This document shows, one piece after another, positions 27,531 to 35,842 of a DNA stretch of 64,000 nucleotides; the first letter of the stretch is position 1, and each line of letters opens with the position of its first letter. The DNA comes from Eilatimonas milleporae (GTDB taxonomy: Bacteria > Pseudomonadota > Alphaproteobacteria > Sphingomonadales > Kordiimonadaceae). The notes beneath the pieces are model-generated. The model was given only the letters and a program-made list of their open reading frames with translations. It did no database searches and had not been told where the DNA came from. The stretch covers positions 124,001 to 188,000 of the forward strand of contig NZ_REFR01000011.1 of assembly GCF_003688555.1 (NCBI RefSeq), written 5' to 3'. The position numbers and the translations under genes are program-made.

Positions 27531-28469
27531 ATGAACTGGAACGATATCCGCATTTTTCTCGCACTCGCCCGCACGGGGGCCGTGCGGGCGGCAGGGCACC
27601 GCCTGGGCATCAGCCATTCCACCGTGCTCCGGCGCCTCGAAGCGCTCGAAGCGGATTTGGGCGTGCGCCTGTTTGACCGGACACCGGAAGGGTATGTTCT
27701 GACCGCGGCCGGCCGCGATGTTTTAAGTGAGGCAAAGACGGTTGCCGATCATATGGGTGCGATCGAGCGCCAACTCGTCGGCCGGGATGACCGTCTGGAA
27801 GGGGATATCAAGGTCACCATGCCGGACGGTTTGGCGCTTCATCTGCTGATGGAACCACTGACCCGCTTCATGGAAGACCATCCGGCCATCAACATTGAAA
27901 TCGATCTGACGTATGATGCGCTGGATCTGTCACGGCGTGAGGCGGATGTGGCCCTTAGATTCCTGCGTGCGGGCAAATTGCCTCCGCCGCATCTCGTTGG
28001 CCGCAAGGCGGCGGAGGTCCACAGCTGTATATATGCCTGTTCCGGCTACCAAGATCGTGCAGGGCGGGACGGCATGCGCTGGATCGGCTGGCAGGATGAT
28101 GAGCCCTATCCCCCATGGGTACAGGAAAGCGCCTTTCCCGATATACCGGTGCGCGGGCGGCTGAACAATCTCATGCTTCAGCGGGCGGCGGCCGAAGCTG
28201 GCCTTGGCCTTGCCTATTTGCCCTGCTTTGTCGGCGATCCCTCGCCTTTGCTGTGCAGGATGGTTCCTGACAGTACGCACAGTTTCGATTTGTGGGTCTT
28301 GTGTCACCCGGATTTGCGCGAAGCCCGTCGCCATCGTCTGTTTCGGGGTCATATTCACAAAAGTCTGCGCCCCCATATCGACCTTTTGGAAGGCCGCCTG
28401 CCATATGGATCGAAACCGGAGGCGGACGGTGTGCAGGGGCCCGGGCCTGTGTCAGCCGTCCGTGCTTAA
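27531..28469 (+). CDS. LysR-family transcriptional regulator
   Basis: Regulator of 312 residues. The N-terminal winged helix (1-60) reads MNWNDIRIFLALARTGAVRAAGHRLGISHSTVLRRLEALE with LFDRTPEGYVLTAAG after it; residues 90-295 are the periplasmic-binding-like effector domain. ATG 27531 follows GGGAG. It is divergent from egtB-egtD with a palindrome between, so it may control its own gene and possibly ergothioneine synthesis. Its 3' end overlaps the convergent Tag gene by 18 bases. The effector is unknown. Confidence 0.88.
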   Translation: MNWNDIRIFLALARTGAVRAAGHRLGISHSTVLRRLEALEADLGVRLFDRTPEGYVLTAAGRDVLSEAKTVADHMGAIERQLVGRDDRLEGDIKVTMPDGLALHLLMEPLTRFMEDHPAINIEIDLTYDALDLSRREADVALRFLRAGKLPPPHLVGRKAAEVHSCIYACSGYQDRAGRDGMRWIGWQDDEPYPPWVQESAFPDIPVRGRLNNLMLQRAAAEAGLGLAYLPCFVGDPSPLLCRMVPDSTHSFDLWVLCHPDLREARRHRLFRGHIHKSLRPHIDLLEGRLPYGSKPEADGVQGPGPVSAVRA

Positions 28470-29126
28470 AGCGAGAATGCGCGACAGTTCGGTCAGAGAA
28501 CGGCCCGTTTCCGTCATCCAGATGTTGAAGGCATTCTGGACGGCAGCCATCGCCTTTTGCGACGATGGCGCCTTGTCCACAATGCCGGCCGCCACCAGCG
28601 CGGCGATGACATCGCGGAACAGGATATATCCGTCAACGCCGACGCGGCGTAGAAAATACTGTCCGCTTGTGCCGCCGAGGCGGCTGGCCTGTTTTTTCAG
28701 CAGTAAAAGCAGATTTGCGTAGTCTTCAGGCGGGCAGGCGGCAAAGAAGGCACCGGCGCTGCCATGTTTTTCAGCCAGACCTTCCAGGAAAATCGCGTTA
28801 TCCCGCACACTGATGATCTTGGCGGCGTTTCTGACGATGCGCGTATCGCGCAAAAGTCCGTCCATATCCTCGTCCGACATAAAGGCCCAGCGTGTGGGGT
28901 TGAATTCTTCAAACGCCGCCTCAAAACCGTCCCATTTTCGCTCAATCACTTTCCAACTGAAACCGGCTTGAAAAACACTGCGCGTCATATCCGCCAGCCA
29001 GCGGTCGTCAGGAATGGCCGCTAGGCTTTTCGGCGATTTCGGTCTGGCAAGCAGGGTTTCCACTTCTTGCGGGCCACCCTTGCGCTTGCAAGCTGCGTCA
29101 TAAATCGGTGCGAATGATGCGACCAT
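28452..29126 (-). CDS. DNA-3-methyladenine glycosylase I family protein
   Basis: Helix-hairpin-helix glycosylase of the Tag family, 224 residues, expected to excise alkylated adenine. Landmarks are DDRWLADMTRSVFQAGFSWKVIERKWDGFEAAF (split landmarks) and RNAAKIISVRDNA, followed by LLLLLKKQASRLGGTSGQYFLRRVGVDGYILFRDV. The Trp and Glu of the KWDGFEAAF region correspond to the base-pocket area. Classical Tag zinc ligands are not evident, so this is the shorter Tag-like subgroup. ATG 29126 has AAAGGAGAG upstream. It overlaps the LysR gene by 18 bases, tail to tail. Confidence 0.83.
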   Translation of the reverse strand: MVASFAPIYDAACKRKGGPQEVETLLARPKSPKSLAAIPDDRWLADMTRSVFQAGFSWKVIERKWDGFEAAFEEFNPTRWAFMSDEDMDGLLRDTRIVRNAAKIISVRDNAIFLEGLAEKHGSAGAFFAACPPEDYANLLLLLKKQASRLGGTSGQYFLRRVGVDGYILFRDVIAALVAAGIVDKAPSSQKAMAAVQNAFNIWMTETGRSLTELSRILALSTDG

Positions 29127-29262
29127 ACCGCTCTCCTTTCGATGCGGGCCTATAATATGCTTCATCGCCGGATCGCGCAGCCCCGCATATGGGTGAAAAC
29201 TGCACACCGGTGGTGCGATTTTGTGCCGGGGTTCAGACGGCCAGGGATAGGGAAACGGACGG

Positions 29263-30381
29263 ATGACAGGAAAATATTTACTGATGGGAAGTGCCTTGAT
29301 TGCGGCTTTCGCTGGCTGGGCGGACAGTGTGGCACAGCAGGCGGATCCGCTTGCGGGGGCACCGGTTCTGGAACGGCCGATCGACTGTCTTGCCTCTCCC
29401 GGAGGGCGGTGCTGGATACAAACCTTCATGGATCACGATCTCGAAGACGGGGTTTCCGACAGTTATTGCGGCAGCCGTACCGACAATCGCTCCAACCGCT
29501 TCGGTCAGGCTCATCAGGGCCTTGATATCGGGCCGTTGGACTGGGCGGCGTGGGACACCGACATCCGGGTTCTGGCTGCTGCGGCCGGAACCGTGCGCGG
29601 GACCCGTGACGGACTGGCCGATGCCCAGGTGACGAAAGACGGCCGGGACGCGCTGGAGCCCCAGGCCTGCGGCAACGGCGTGCGTATTGATCATGGTGGC
29701 GGCTGGCAGACCATGTATTGCCACCTGAAACAGGGATCTGTCAGCGTCAGCCAGGGCCAGCGGGTCGAGGCGGGACAGCCGCTGGGTCTTGTGGGCTCCT
29801 CCGGACTGTCATCCTTCCCGCATCTGCATTTTCAGGTCATGCGGCAGGAAGGGACGGATGACCCCGCGACACGCCGGCTCATTCCCTACGACCCCTATAC
29901 GGGGGCTGCCCTGACCGAGCCCTGTGTTGTGCGTCGCCGGCCTTTGTGGAGTGCGGCGGCACTGCGTGATCTGCCCTATACCCATTTGCATATCATAAAG
30001 TTCGGCTTTGCCGGTCAGGCCCCGAATTTTCAGAATCTGCTGAAGGACCTTCGGCCCATGGACAGCTTCACGCCTAAGGAGGGGCAGCCTCTTTATGCCT
30101 TTGCCTACACGGCGGGCACGGCACCGGGCGACACTATCAAACTACATGTCGAGGACGGGCGCGGCCGGACGCTTCTGTCTGGGACGCTGCCTCTCAAAAA
30201 ACGCGCCGGGCGTCACTGGGCGGCGGCCGATGTGACACAGGGCCGGAGTTTCAAACGTCTGAAAACTGCTGAAGGAGCATGGCCGGACGGGCCCTACCGT
30301 TTGGTCGTGTCGGTCGTGGACAGCAGCCGTGACGGCGTTGAAGAAGCCTCAACACTGCTTGAACTGAACCCCGCGCCCTGA
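29263..30381 (+). CDS. Secreted M23-family metallopeptidase
   Basis: Zinc peptidase of the LytM/M23 type, likely cleaving peptidoglycan cross-links; 372 residues. A signal peptide covers about 1-25 (MTGKYLLMGSALIAAFAGWADSVAQ). Zinc ligands are H84 and D88 (AHQGLDIG) and H189 of FPHLHF (H187-x-H189); H154 in MYCHL completes the active site. Four cysteines in the first half may form disulfides. Residues 230-372 form an extra C-terminal domain, beta-rich, not part of the catalytic fold. ATG 29263 follows AGGGA-type sequence. A 136-base gap separates it from the divergent Tag gene. Confidence 0.88.
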   Translation: MTGKYLLMGSALIAAFAGWADSVAQQADPLAGAPVLERPIDCLASPGGRCWIQTFMDHDLEDGVSDSYCGSRTDNRSNRFGQAHQGLDIGPLDWAAWDTDIRVLAAAAGTVRGTRDGLADAQVTKDGRDALEPQACGNGVRIDHGGGWQTMYCHLKQGSVSVSQGQRVEAGQPLGLVGSSGLSSFPHLHFQVMRQEGTDDPATRRLIPYDPYTGAALTEPCVVRRRPLWSAAALRDLPYTHLHIIKFGFAGQAPNFQNLLKDLRPMDSFTPKEGQPLYAFAYTAGTAPGDTIKLHVEDGRGRTLLSGTLPLKKRAGRHWAAADVTQGRSFKRLKTAEGAWPDGPYRLVVSVVDSSRDGVEEASTLLELNPAP

Positions 30382-30404
30382 TGGGGACGGTTTGGCAACA
30401 AACA

Positions 30405-30464
30405 AAAGGTCTCAGTCGGTAAAAGACCTTTGACTGCAAAGGCCGGGGCCTCAAGGCCCCGGCC
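30405..30464. terminator. Two hairpins between convergent genes
   Basis: An 8-base stem AAAGGTCT/AGACCTTT (30405-30412, 30424-30431) and a perfect 10-base GC stem GGCCGGGGCC-TCAA-GGCCCCGGCC (30441-30464). They lie between the stop of the M23 gene (plus) and that of the beta-propeller gene (minus). Neither has a long U-run, but together they are well placed as a bidirectional terminator. Confidence 0.6.
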
Positions 30465-30491
30465 GGGTAGTGCCGAGAAAATTTCCCGCGC

Positions 30492-32813
30492 TCAGTCGAT
30501 GGGCGGGAAAAGATTCGGGAAAATGAAAAGCTGCGTCTCGCCGTTGGAATCGTCCACACCGTCATTGTCATTGACGACATAGGCGCTGCCGTCCGCCGAT
30601 ACAGCGAGACCTTCGATTTTTTCCAGGGGAACGCCGCCAATGGCCTCGAAATCCCCGGCATCGATCAAATCCCGCACGACGGTTTTCACCACCACATCGA
30701 AATCCGGTGTCTGCTCGGCAGTGAAGGTGTCGGCCTTGAATTCAATACCCGTGGTCGAGAAGCGCGTGATCAGCTTGATGCGTGCATCCTGATTGCCCTG
30801 ATTGTCACGTTCCAGAACGGCAAAGTCGCCATTGCCCAGATACGCCAAACCGCTCAGGCCGACCCAGCCGCCATTTGGGCTTGTCGGTGTCTCGATCGGA
30901 TAATAGGCAAAGGTCCAGCCTTCACCGTCGACCCAGCGGCCAATGCGGACATTGCCGTCCGGGTCGCCCGTCCATTCGCGCTGGAAAACGACATAAACGG
31001 CTTCAACCGTGCCCTGTCCCGGTATGGTTTCCTGGACGGCAGCAACGCCTTCAAATCCGTTGCCGATGGCCTTGGCACGCACGGCTTCCGGCAGTGTCAC
31101 GCGCCGCATGATCTGACCCAGATTGTCGGCGAGGATAAGCTCGTTCTGGCGCGTATCGCCATTGCCCTCGGATGCGATCCAAAGTCCGGCGGAGCCGCCG
31201 ATGAAGATTTCGCCGGTTTGAATGGCGATGCCCTCGGGGTCGATGCCAACCGGCTGACCGTTTTCCGTCAGCGGAATTTTCTGCTGAATGGCCATGCGGC
31301 CACCGATCATCCGCCATTTATAAATGCTGCTTTGGCTGAAAAAGCTGTCATCGACGCTGTAGCCGGTCACCAGATCGGTGCGCTCCGTATCGATGGTCAG
31401 CCCGGACAGTGCCGCCCAGGTAATGGGTACACCGCCTGCGCTTAAGGAAACGACGGCGGGGTACTGTTCCCGGGTCTGTGCCTGCAATTGATAGATGCTG
31501 AGGGTGGAGCGGAATTTGTCTTCCCGCACATCATCCTCACTGGCGGAGACAAACAGACCGCGCTCGGGAATGGCGATCATGCCTTCGGGTGCCAGACCCG
31601 TCGGCAGAACCTGACGATACCGGGCCTGACCCATGGCGGTGACGTCATAAACGCCGACCACGCTTGATCGCTCCGACCCAACGAACAGGATGGTCTCGCC
31701 ATTGAAAACGCCAACATCGACATTTTCCGGCTCATTGCCCTTGTTTTCCGAGCGTCCTTCCGGATAGTGGCCGATCCGTGCGGTCAGGCGGTCCAGTCCG
31801 GCCTTGGATTCGCTGACAACGTTGCCCATGCGGTCAAAAATGGTGAAACCGCGGCTACCGCCGTCCAGATCACCCTCATCGGCCGTCACCATGAAATCGT
31901 TGCCGATCCAGGCGATGCCGTCGGGTTCGCGGGGGACATCATCCAGCGCGCCGGTCAGGGTGATCACATCCTCCTCGGCCACGTCGATGCGACGCAGGTT
32001 GGTCGTCCCGGCGCTGAAATCGCCGACAATGTTACCCGTCGCCAGGTCGACAAGAATGATGTGATTGTTTTCCTGCAGGGTGACAGCTGCCGTGTTGTCG
32101 GCTGAGATATCGACATATTCGGGCTCGGGGTCATCCGGAAACAGGTCGGCGATGCCGGCAAGGTCGATGGTGCGGATACTCCAGTCGGCCACGGCATCGG
32201 CGATGTCCACAATCACCAGACTGCCGCCCGGTGCCTGTGGCGGACGTCCGTCACCCAGATCCTCGTCGCGCTCGTTTTCAATGGCGATGGCGGCATACTG
32301 GCCGTCTGCCGATACCGCGACTGCGTCCGGCTGACCACCCAGGTCAATGGTGCGCACAACTGAACGGGCCGTGATATCGATGACTTCCAGGACACCGGAC
32401 GGATTGACGAAATCCGGGCTGGTGTTAACGGCGGCCAGTGCGAAATTGCCGATCACGCCGACCGATGTGGGCTCTCCACTCAAGGCCACGATTCCGTCCG
32501 CCTGCGGCGAGGCGGGGTCGGTAATGTCGACAAAACCGATCGCTTCCTGTTCGCCATCCGTGTAAAGCAGCACGGTGCCGTTTTCGGCGGCGGTGACGAT
32601 TTCTGAAACGGTTTCCTGATCGATGGATGCATTCAGATGCACCGGGAATGACGCAATCCGGTTGAAACTGAAACTGCCGCGGTCCGGGCTGACGGGCTGC
32701 GCGTAGGCCGCGGGCAGGGCCAGGCCCATTGTCAGCCCTAATGTCAACCCAAGGCCTGTGACGGCCGTGGCCGCGCGGGCTGCATGTCGCAGCCGCTGGA
32801 AAATAGTGTTCAT
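30492..32813 (-). CDS. Secreted esterase-like/phytase-like beta-propeller protein
   Basis: Large exported protein of 773 residues. A signal peptide covers about 1-38 (MNTIFQRLRHAARAATAVTG, then a hydrophobic core ending ALPAAYAQ). Residues 40-330 contain repeated propeller blades (VGVIGNFALAAVNTSPDF, PDAVAVSADGQYAAIA, NNHIILVDLATGNIVG). The C-terminal part (about 450-770) matches the 'esterase-like activity of phytase' type: GIDPEGIAIQTGEIFIG, LWIASEGNG, FEGVAAVQE, LAYLGNGDFAVLERDN and KIEGLAVSADGSAYVVNDNDG. Homologues with choice-of-anchor-I-like propellers occur in marine bacteria. The catalytic role and substrate are unknown; phosphate ester hydrolysis is possible. ATG 32813 has AGGGGGA upstream. 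Confidence 0.8.
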   Translation of the reverse strand: MNTIFQRLRHAARAATAVTGLGLTLGLTMGLALPAAYAQPVSPDRGSFSFNRIASFPVHLNASIDQETVSEIVTAAENGTVLLYTDGEQEAIGFVDITDPASPQADGIVALSGEPTSVGVIGNFALAAVNTSPDFVNPSGVLEVIDITARSVVRTIDLGGQPDAVAVSADGQYAAIAIENERDEDLGDGRPPQAPGGSLVIVDIADAVADWSIRTIDLAGIADLFPDDPEPEYVDISADNTAAVTLQENNHIILVDLATGNIVGDFSAGTTNLRRIDVAEEDVITLTGALDDVPREPDGIAWIGNDFMVTADEGDLDGGSRGFTIFDRMGNVVSESKAGLDRLTARIGHYPEGRSENKGNEPENVDVGVFNGETILFVGSERSSVVGVYDVTAMGQARYRQVLPTGLAPEGMIAIPERGLFVSASEDDVREDKFRSTLSIYQLQAQTREQYPAVVSLSAGGVPITWAALSGLTIDTERTDLVTGYSVDDSFFSQSSIYKWRMIGGRMAIQQKIPLTENGQPVGIDPEGIAIQTGEIFIGGSAGLWIASEGNGDTRQNELILADNLGQIMRRVTLPEAVRAKAIGNGFEGVAAVQETIPGQGTVEAVYVVFQREWTGDPDGNVRIGRWVDGEGWTFAYYPIETPTSPNGGWVGLSGLAYLGNGDFAVLERDNQGNQDARIKLITRFSTTGIEFKADTFTAEQTPDFDVVVKTVVRDLIDAGDFEAIGGVPLEKIEGLAVSADGSAYVVNDNDGVDDSNGETQLFIFPNLFPPID

Positions 32814-33000
32814 GATGTCCCCCTCATCAACAATGAAGAATTTGTTAAAGTTGAAAGACCCTAGCGGCGGCATGTGGCAGCGAGATTGAACTATTGTTTC
32901 AGATTTTGGTCATCATGGTTGTATGCGGCTTGCCCCGACGGTTGGAGCGCCGCCCTGACCTGCGCCGACCGAATGCAGAGAGATTTCAGGCGCAGGCCGC

Positions 33001-33513
33001 TCAGTAGGCGGCCAACAGGGACACCAGCAGGCATAGGACAACGGCGGTTGTCAGGTGCAGGCGCATGGCGCCGAACCAGTCGGGCAGATGGCCGTCCCGT
33101 GTCAGGCTGCGGTCATGTACCAGGGCCATGACAAAACTGACCGCCAGGACGAGTGTGCCAACCGCCACAGGCAGCAGAACCGCGATCCAGCCCAGCAGGG
33201 ACGGGATGATGCTGTAAAGATAAAGACTGTGTGCGCCTGCTTTCGGGCTGTCCGGCAGGCGCAAACCGATTCCCCATATGATCCCGCCGATAAAGGACAG
33301 GATCACGGCGCCATAGGCGATCAGTGCCGTCCTTAAGGGTGCCGTCGTCCCCTCCGGCATGGCGAAAAGGGCAAAGGTCAACGCGGCAAAGGGGATAATG
33401 CCGGCATATCCGAGAAGTCTGGCCGTTGCCGTCCCTTCCGGCTCGTCTTCGGGGTCAGTGTCCGCATCGCGGCCGGTCTGAGGGGGGGCAGTGTCTGGCG
33501 TGCCATTCGTCAT
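33001..33513 (-). CDS. DUF3429 inner-membrane protein
   Basis: Protein of 170 residues. The first 30 residues are acidic and polar; five hydrophobic helices follow (LLGYAGIIPFAALTFALFAM, LIAYGAVILSFIGGIIWGIGL, LYSIIPSLLGWIAVLLPVAVG, LVLAVSFVMALVHD and LHLTTAVVLCLLVSLLAAY). LSFIGGIIWG is typical of DUF3429. Function unknown. The start lies 15 bases downstream of the tetR stop, so it may be co-transcribed with the regulator. The Shine-Dalgarno is weak (GAAGA). Confidence 0.82.
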   Translation of the reverse strand: MTNGTPDTAPPQTGRDADTDPEDEPEGTATARLLGYAGIIPFAALTFALFAMPEGTTAPLRTALIAYGAVILSFIGGIIWGIGLRLPDSPKAGAHSLYLYSIIPSLLGWIAVLLPVAVGTLVLAVSFVMALVHDRSLTRDGHLPDWFGAMRLHLTTAVVLCLLVSLLAAY

Positions 33514-33528
33514 CGGGGAAGATCTTCG

Positions 33529-34257
33529 TCAGTTGTTTGGTCCGGGACCGGTGTCGTCATCCCCATCATCACCTCTACCGTCCTGTGAGGCAAGATAGCC
33601 TGCCAGAAAATGACGGGTGCTGTCCCTGACCAGCCTGTCCGTGTCCGTATCGGGTGCCAGATGGTCGAAATTCTTGTCGATGACCAGACTGGCCGTGCCG
33701 TGCACGATGGTCCAAAGCGGCAGCGCAAGGGTCAGCGGGTCTTCTTCGGCGCGCCCGTTCACCTCCAGGAAATCGTCGACATTTTCAAGCAATATGCCGA
33801 AACAGGCCTCCCCCGCTTTTTGCGCCGGGCTTTTGTCATCCTCCGCGCCGGTGGTCTGTCGTGACGGGACGTGATGGCCTGTGGGACTGTCCTCGCGGTG
33901 GTCGAACATCAGGCGTGACAGGTTGGGGGTTCCGGCGACAAACTGCACATAGGCCTGACCCATGGCGACCCACGAAGCAACCGACCCTTTGGCATGGGAC
34001 TGGCAGGCCGCGCGCAGTTTTTCCGACAGTGTCTGAAATCCTTTTTCCGCCACCGCATCCAAAAGGTCGGCCCGGTCCGTAAAATGGCGATAGGGCGCGG
34101 CAACACTGACCCCGGCAAGCTTGGATGCGTCTTTCAGGGTAAAGCCTTCGGGGCCGCGCTCCTCGATCAGACGTTCCGCCGCGGCGATAAGGGATTCCCG
34201 AAGGGCGCCATGATGATAGCCGGCTTTGCCGGTTCGTTTTTTTACTGTTGTGATCAT
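33529..34257 (-). CDS. TetR-family repressor of the adjacent RND pump
   Basis: Regulator of 242 residues. The N-terminal HTH is LIAAAERLIEERGPEGFTLKDASKLAGVSVAAPYRHFTDRADLLDAVAEKGF (landmarks); the C-terminal half resembles the TetR WHG ligand domain. The C-terminus is unusually acidic (DGRGDDGDDDTGPG). It is divergent from the RND adaptor gene across a 189-base gap with clustered ATAAC/GTTAT half-sites, the normal arrangement for a pump repressor. The inducer is unknown. Confidence 0.9.
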   Translation of the reverse strand: MITTVKKRTGKAGYHHGALRESLIAAAERLIEERGPEGFTLKDASKLAGVSVAAPYRHFTDRADLLDAVAEKGFQTLSEKLRAACQSHAKGSVASWVAMGQAYVQFVAGTPNLSRLMFDHREDSPTGHHVPSRQTTGAEDDKSPAQKAGEACFGILLENVDDFLEVNGRAEEDPLTLALPLWTIVHGTASLVIDKNFDHLAPDTDTDRLVRDSTRHFLAGYLASQDGRGDDGDDDTGPGPNN

Positions 34258-34310
34258 GACTTATCACTAACACAAAACCGGATGATGATTCTATTGAAAA
34301 GTTAATCCGA

Positions 34311-34334
34311 ATAACATATGTTATCGTAAATAAC
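34311..34334. promoter_or_regulatory. Putative TetR operator: overlapping palindromes
   Basis: ATAACATATGTTAT (34311-34324) is a perfect 14-base palindrome. Its right half GTTAT pairs again with ATAAC at 34330-34334 across CGTAA, so three half-sites are evenly packed in 24 bases. It lies 54 bases upstream of the tetR start and 112 upstream of the adaptor start in an AT-rich segment. Confidence 0.65.
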
Positions 34335-34446
34335 ATAAGCCTGTGCGGTGAAACCGGGGACGGCCTGAAAGGGCAAAGGGCAGACAGGGTATGTTCGGGA
34401 CAGATCAGACCAGACGATCCGGGCCAAAAAAGGCCGGCCTGGAAAG

Positions 34447-35832
34447 ATGGACAACAATACGGACCAGAAGACCCACCCGGAAGGCGCAGGCGGACAGCCC
34501 GGGTCAAGGACAGCGAGACATCATATGACCGAGCCGACATTTCAGCAGACATCCGCTTCTGTTTCCCCGCCGCGTGCGGCGATACCGGGCGGCAAAGGTA
34601 GCCGGGGTGGCCAGGGTGGACAGAACGGCGGCTATCCGGGCGGACTGCGCGCCCGGATCCTGACCGTTCTGCCTATTCTCGCCATCGCCGGGGCTATTTT
34701 TCTGGCCAGTACGTTTTTGCACTGGCGGGCGGCGGCCACTGCGCCGTCGGGGGCCGAACCAATGCCCGTTCAGGCTGAAACAGTCGTCTGGCAGGATAGT
34801 TTCAGGGTGGCCGAACGCTTCGCCGGCCAGCTTGAGCCCCGTCAGCGCACCGCGCTCGCCTTCGAGCGGCCGGGCCTGATCACCCGTGTGACGGTGGAGG
34901 AAGGGGACCGCGTTGCCGCCGGTGATGTGATCGCCCGGCTGGACACCCAGCTTCTCGACGCCGCGCTGGAACGGACCGAGGCGCAAATCGCCCGCATCAC
35001 GGCGGATCTTGAACTGGCGCGGCTGACAGCCGCGCGGCAGCGCGATCTGGCGGATCAGGGGCACAGTTCGCAGCAGCGCTATGACGAGGCCCGTCTGGCG
35101 GTCTCGTCCCTGCAGGCGCAATTGGCCGAACTGGAAGCCGCCGCTCGCTCTACCCGGATCGATCTGGACAAATCGGTTCTCACCGCCCCCTTTGACGGCA
35201 TGGTCGCCGCGCGTTATCTTGACGACGGCGCGGTGCTGAATGCGGGAACGGCGGTGATCGACCTGCTGGAGACCGGGCTGGCCCATGTGCGGATCGGTTT
35301 GTCCAGCAGTGCGGCCCGCGCGCTTGCGGGCGGTGCCGAGCCGCGTCTCAGCGTCGGGGGCCGTCCGTTGGCGGCCAGGCTGATCAGCATCCGGCCCGAC
35401 ATCGATCCGGCGACCCGCACGCGCGACGCATTGTTCGAGGCGGTGTTGCCGTCCATGGAGACACCCGGAGAGGCATCGGGCACCGGTGGGTTTGATCGCG
35501 TTGCCTTTGGCGAGATCGCCGACCTGATCCTCATGCGTCGGGAAGAAAAGCGGGGAATCTGGCTGCCCGTTACCGCCCTGAAGGAAGGGGGCAAGGGGGT
35601 CTGGACGGTCTTCGTCGTGGATCCGCGCGCCGAGACGCCCGTCGTCGCGGTCGAGGCTGTCGAAATCCTCCACACCGATGGAAACCGCGTGTATGTGCGC
35701 GGCACCATTCCCGACAATATGGCGGTTATCCCTGAGGGCTTGCAGCGGGTGACGCCGGGCCAGCAGGTGCGCCTGTTGCCTGCGCAGCGGTCCGTGGCCA
35801 CCCATACCGGCCAACCCGGCACCGACCGATAG
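34447..35832 (+). CDS. RND efflux periplasmic adaptor (membrane fusion protein)
   Basis: Adaptor of 461 residues. A long polar, Gly-rich N-terminus (1-68) precedes a single membrane anchor (ILTVLPILAIAGAIFLASTFLHW). Then come the beta-barrel/lipoyl regions (FERPGLITRVTVEEGDRVAAGDVIARLDTQLLDAALERTEAQI as landmarks), a hairpin with SSQQRYDEARLAVSSLQAQLAELE, and DKSVLTAPFDGMVAARYLDDGAVLNAG. The N-terminal extension of about 65 residues is unusual; ATG 34525 would remove part of it, but neither start has a strong Shine-Dalgarno. It precedes the permease by ten bases. Confidence 0.88.
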   Translation: MDNNTDQKTHPEGAGGQPGSRTARHHMTEPTFQQTSASVSPPRAAIPGGKGSRGGQGGQNGGYPGGLRARILTVLPILAIAGAIFLASTFLHWRAAATAPSGAEPMPVQAETVVWQDSFRVAERFAGQLEPRQRTALAFERPGLITRVTVEEGDRVAAGDVIARLDTQLLDAALERTEAQIARITADLELARLTAARQRDLADQGHSSQQRYDEARLAVSSLQAQLAELEAAARSTRIDLDKSVLTAPFDGMVAARYLDDGAVLNAGTAVIDLLETGLAHVRIGLSSSAARALAGGAEPRLSVGGRPLAARLISIRPDIDPATRTRDALFEAVLPSMETPGEASGTGGFDRVAFGEIADLILMRREEKRGIWLPVTALKEGGKGVWTVFVVDPRAETPVVAVEAVEILHTDGNRVYVRGTIPDNMAVIPEGLQRVTPGQQVRLLPAQRSVATHTGQPGTDR

Positions 35833-35842
35833 GGAGACGGAC

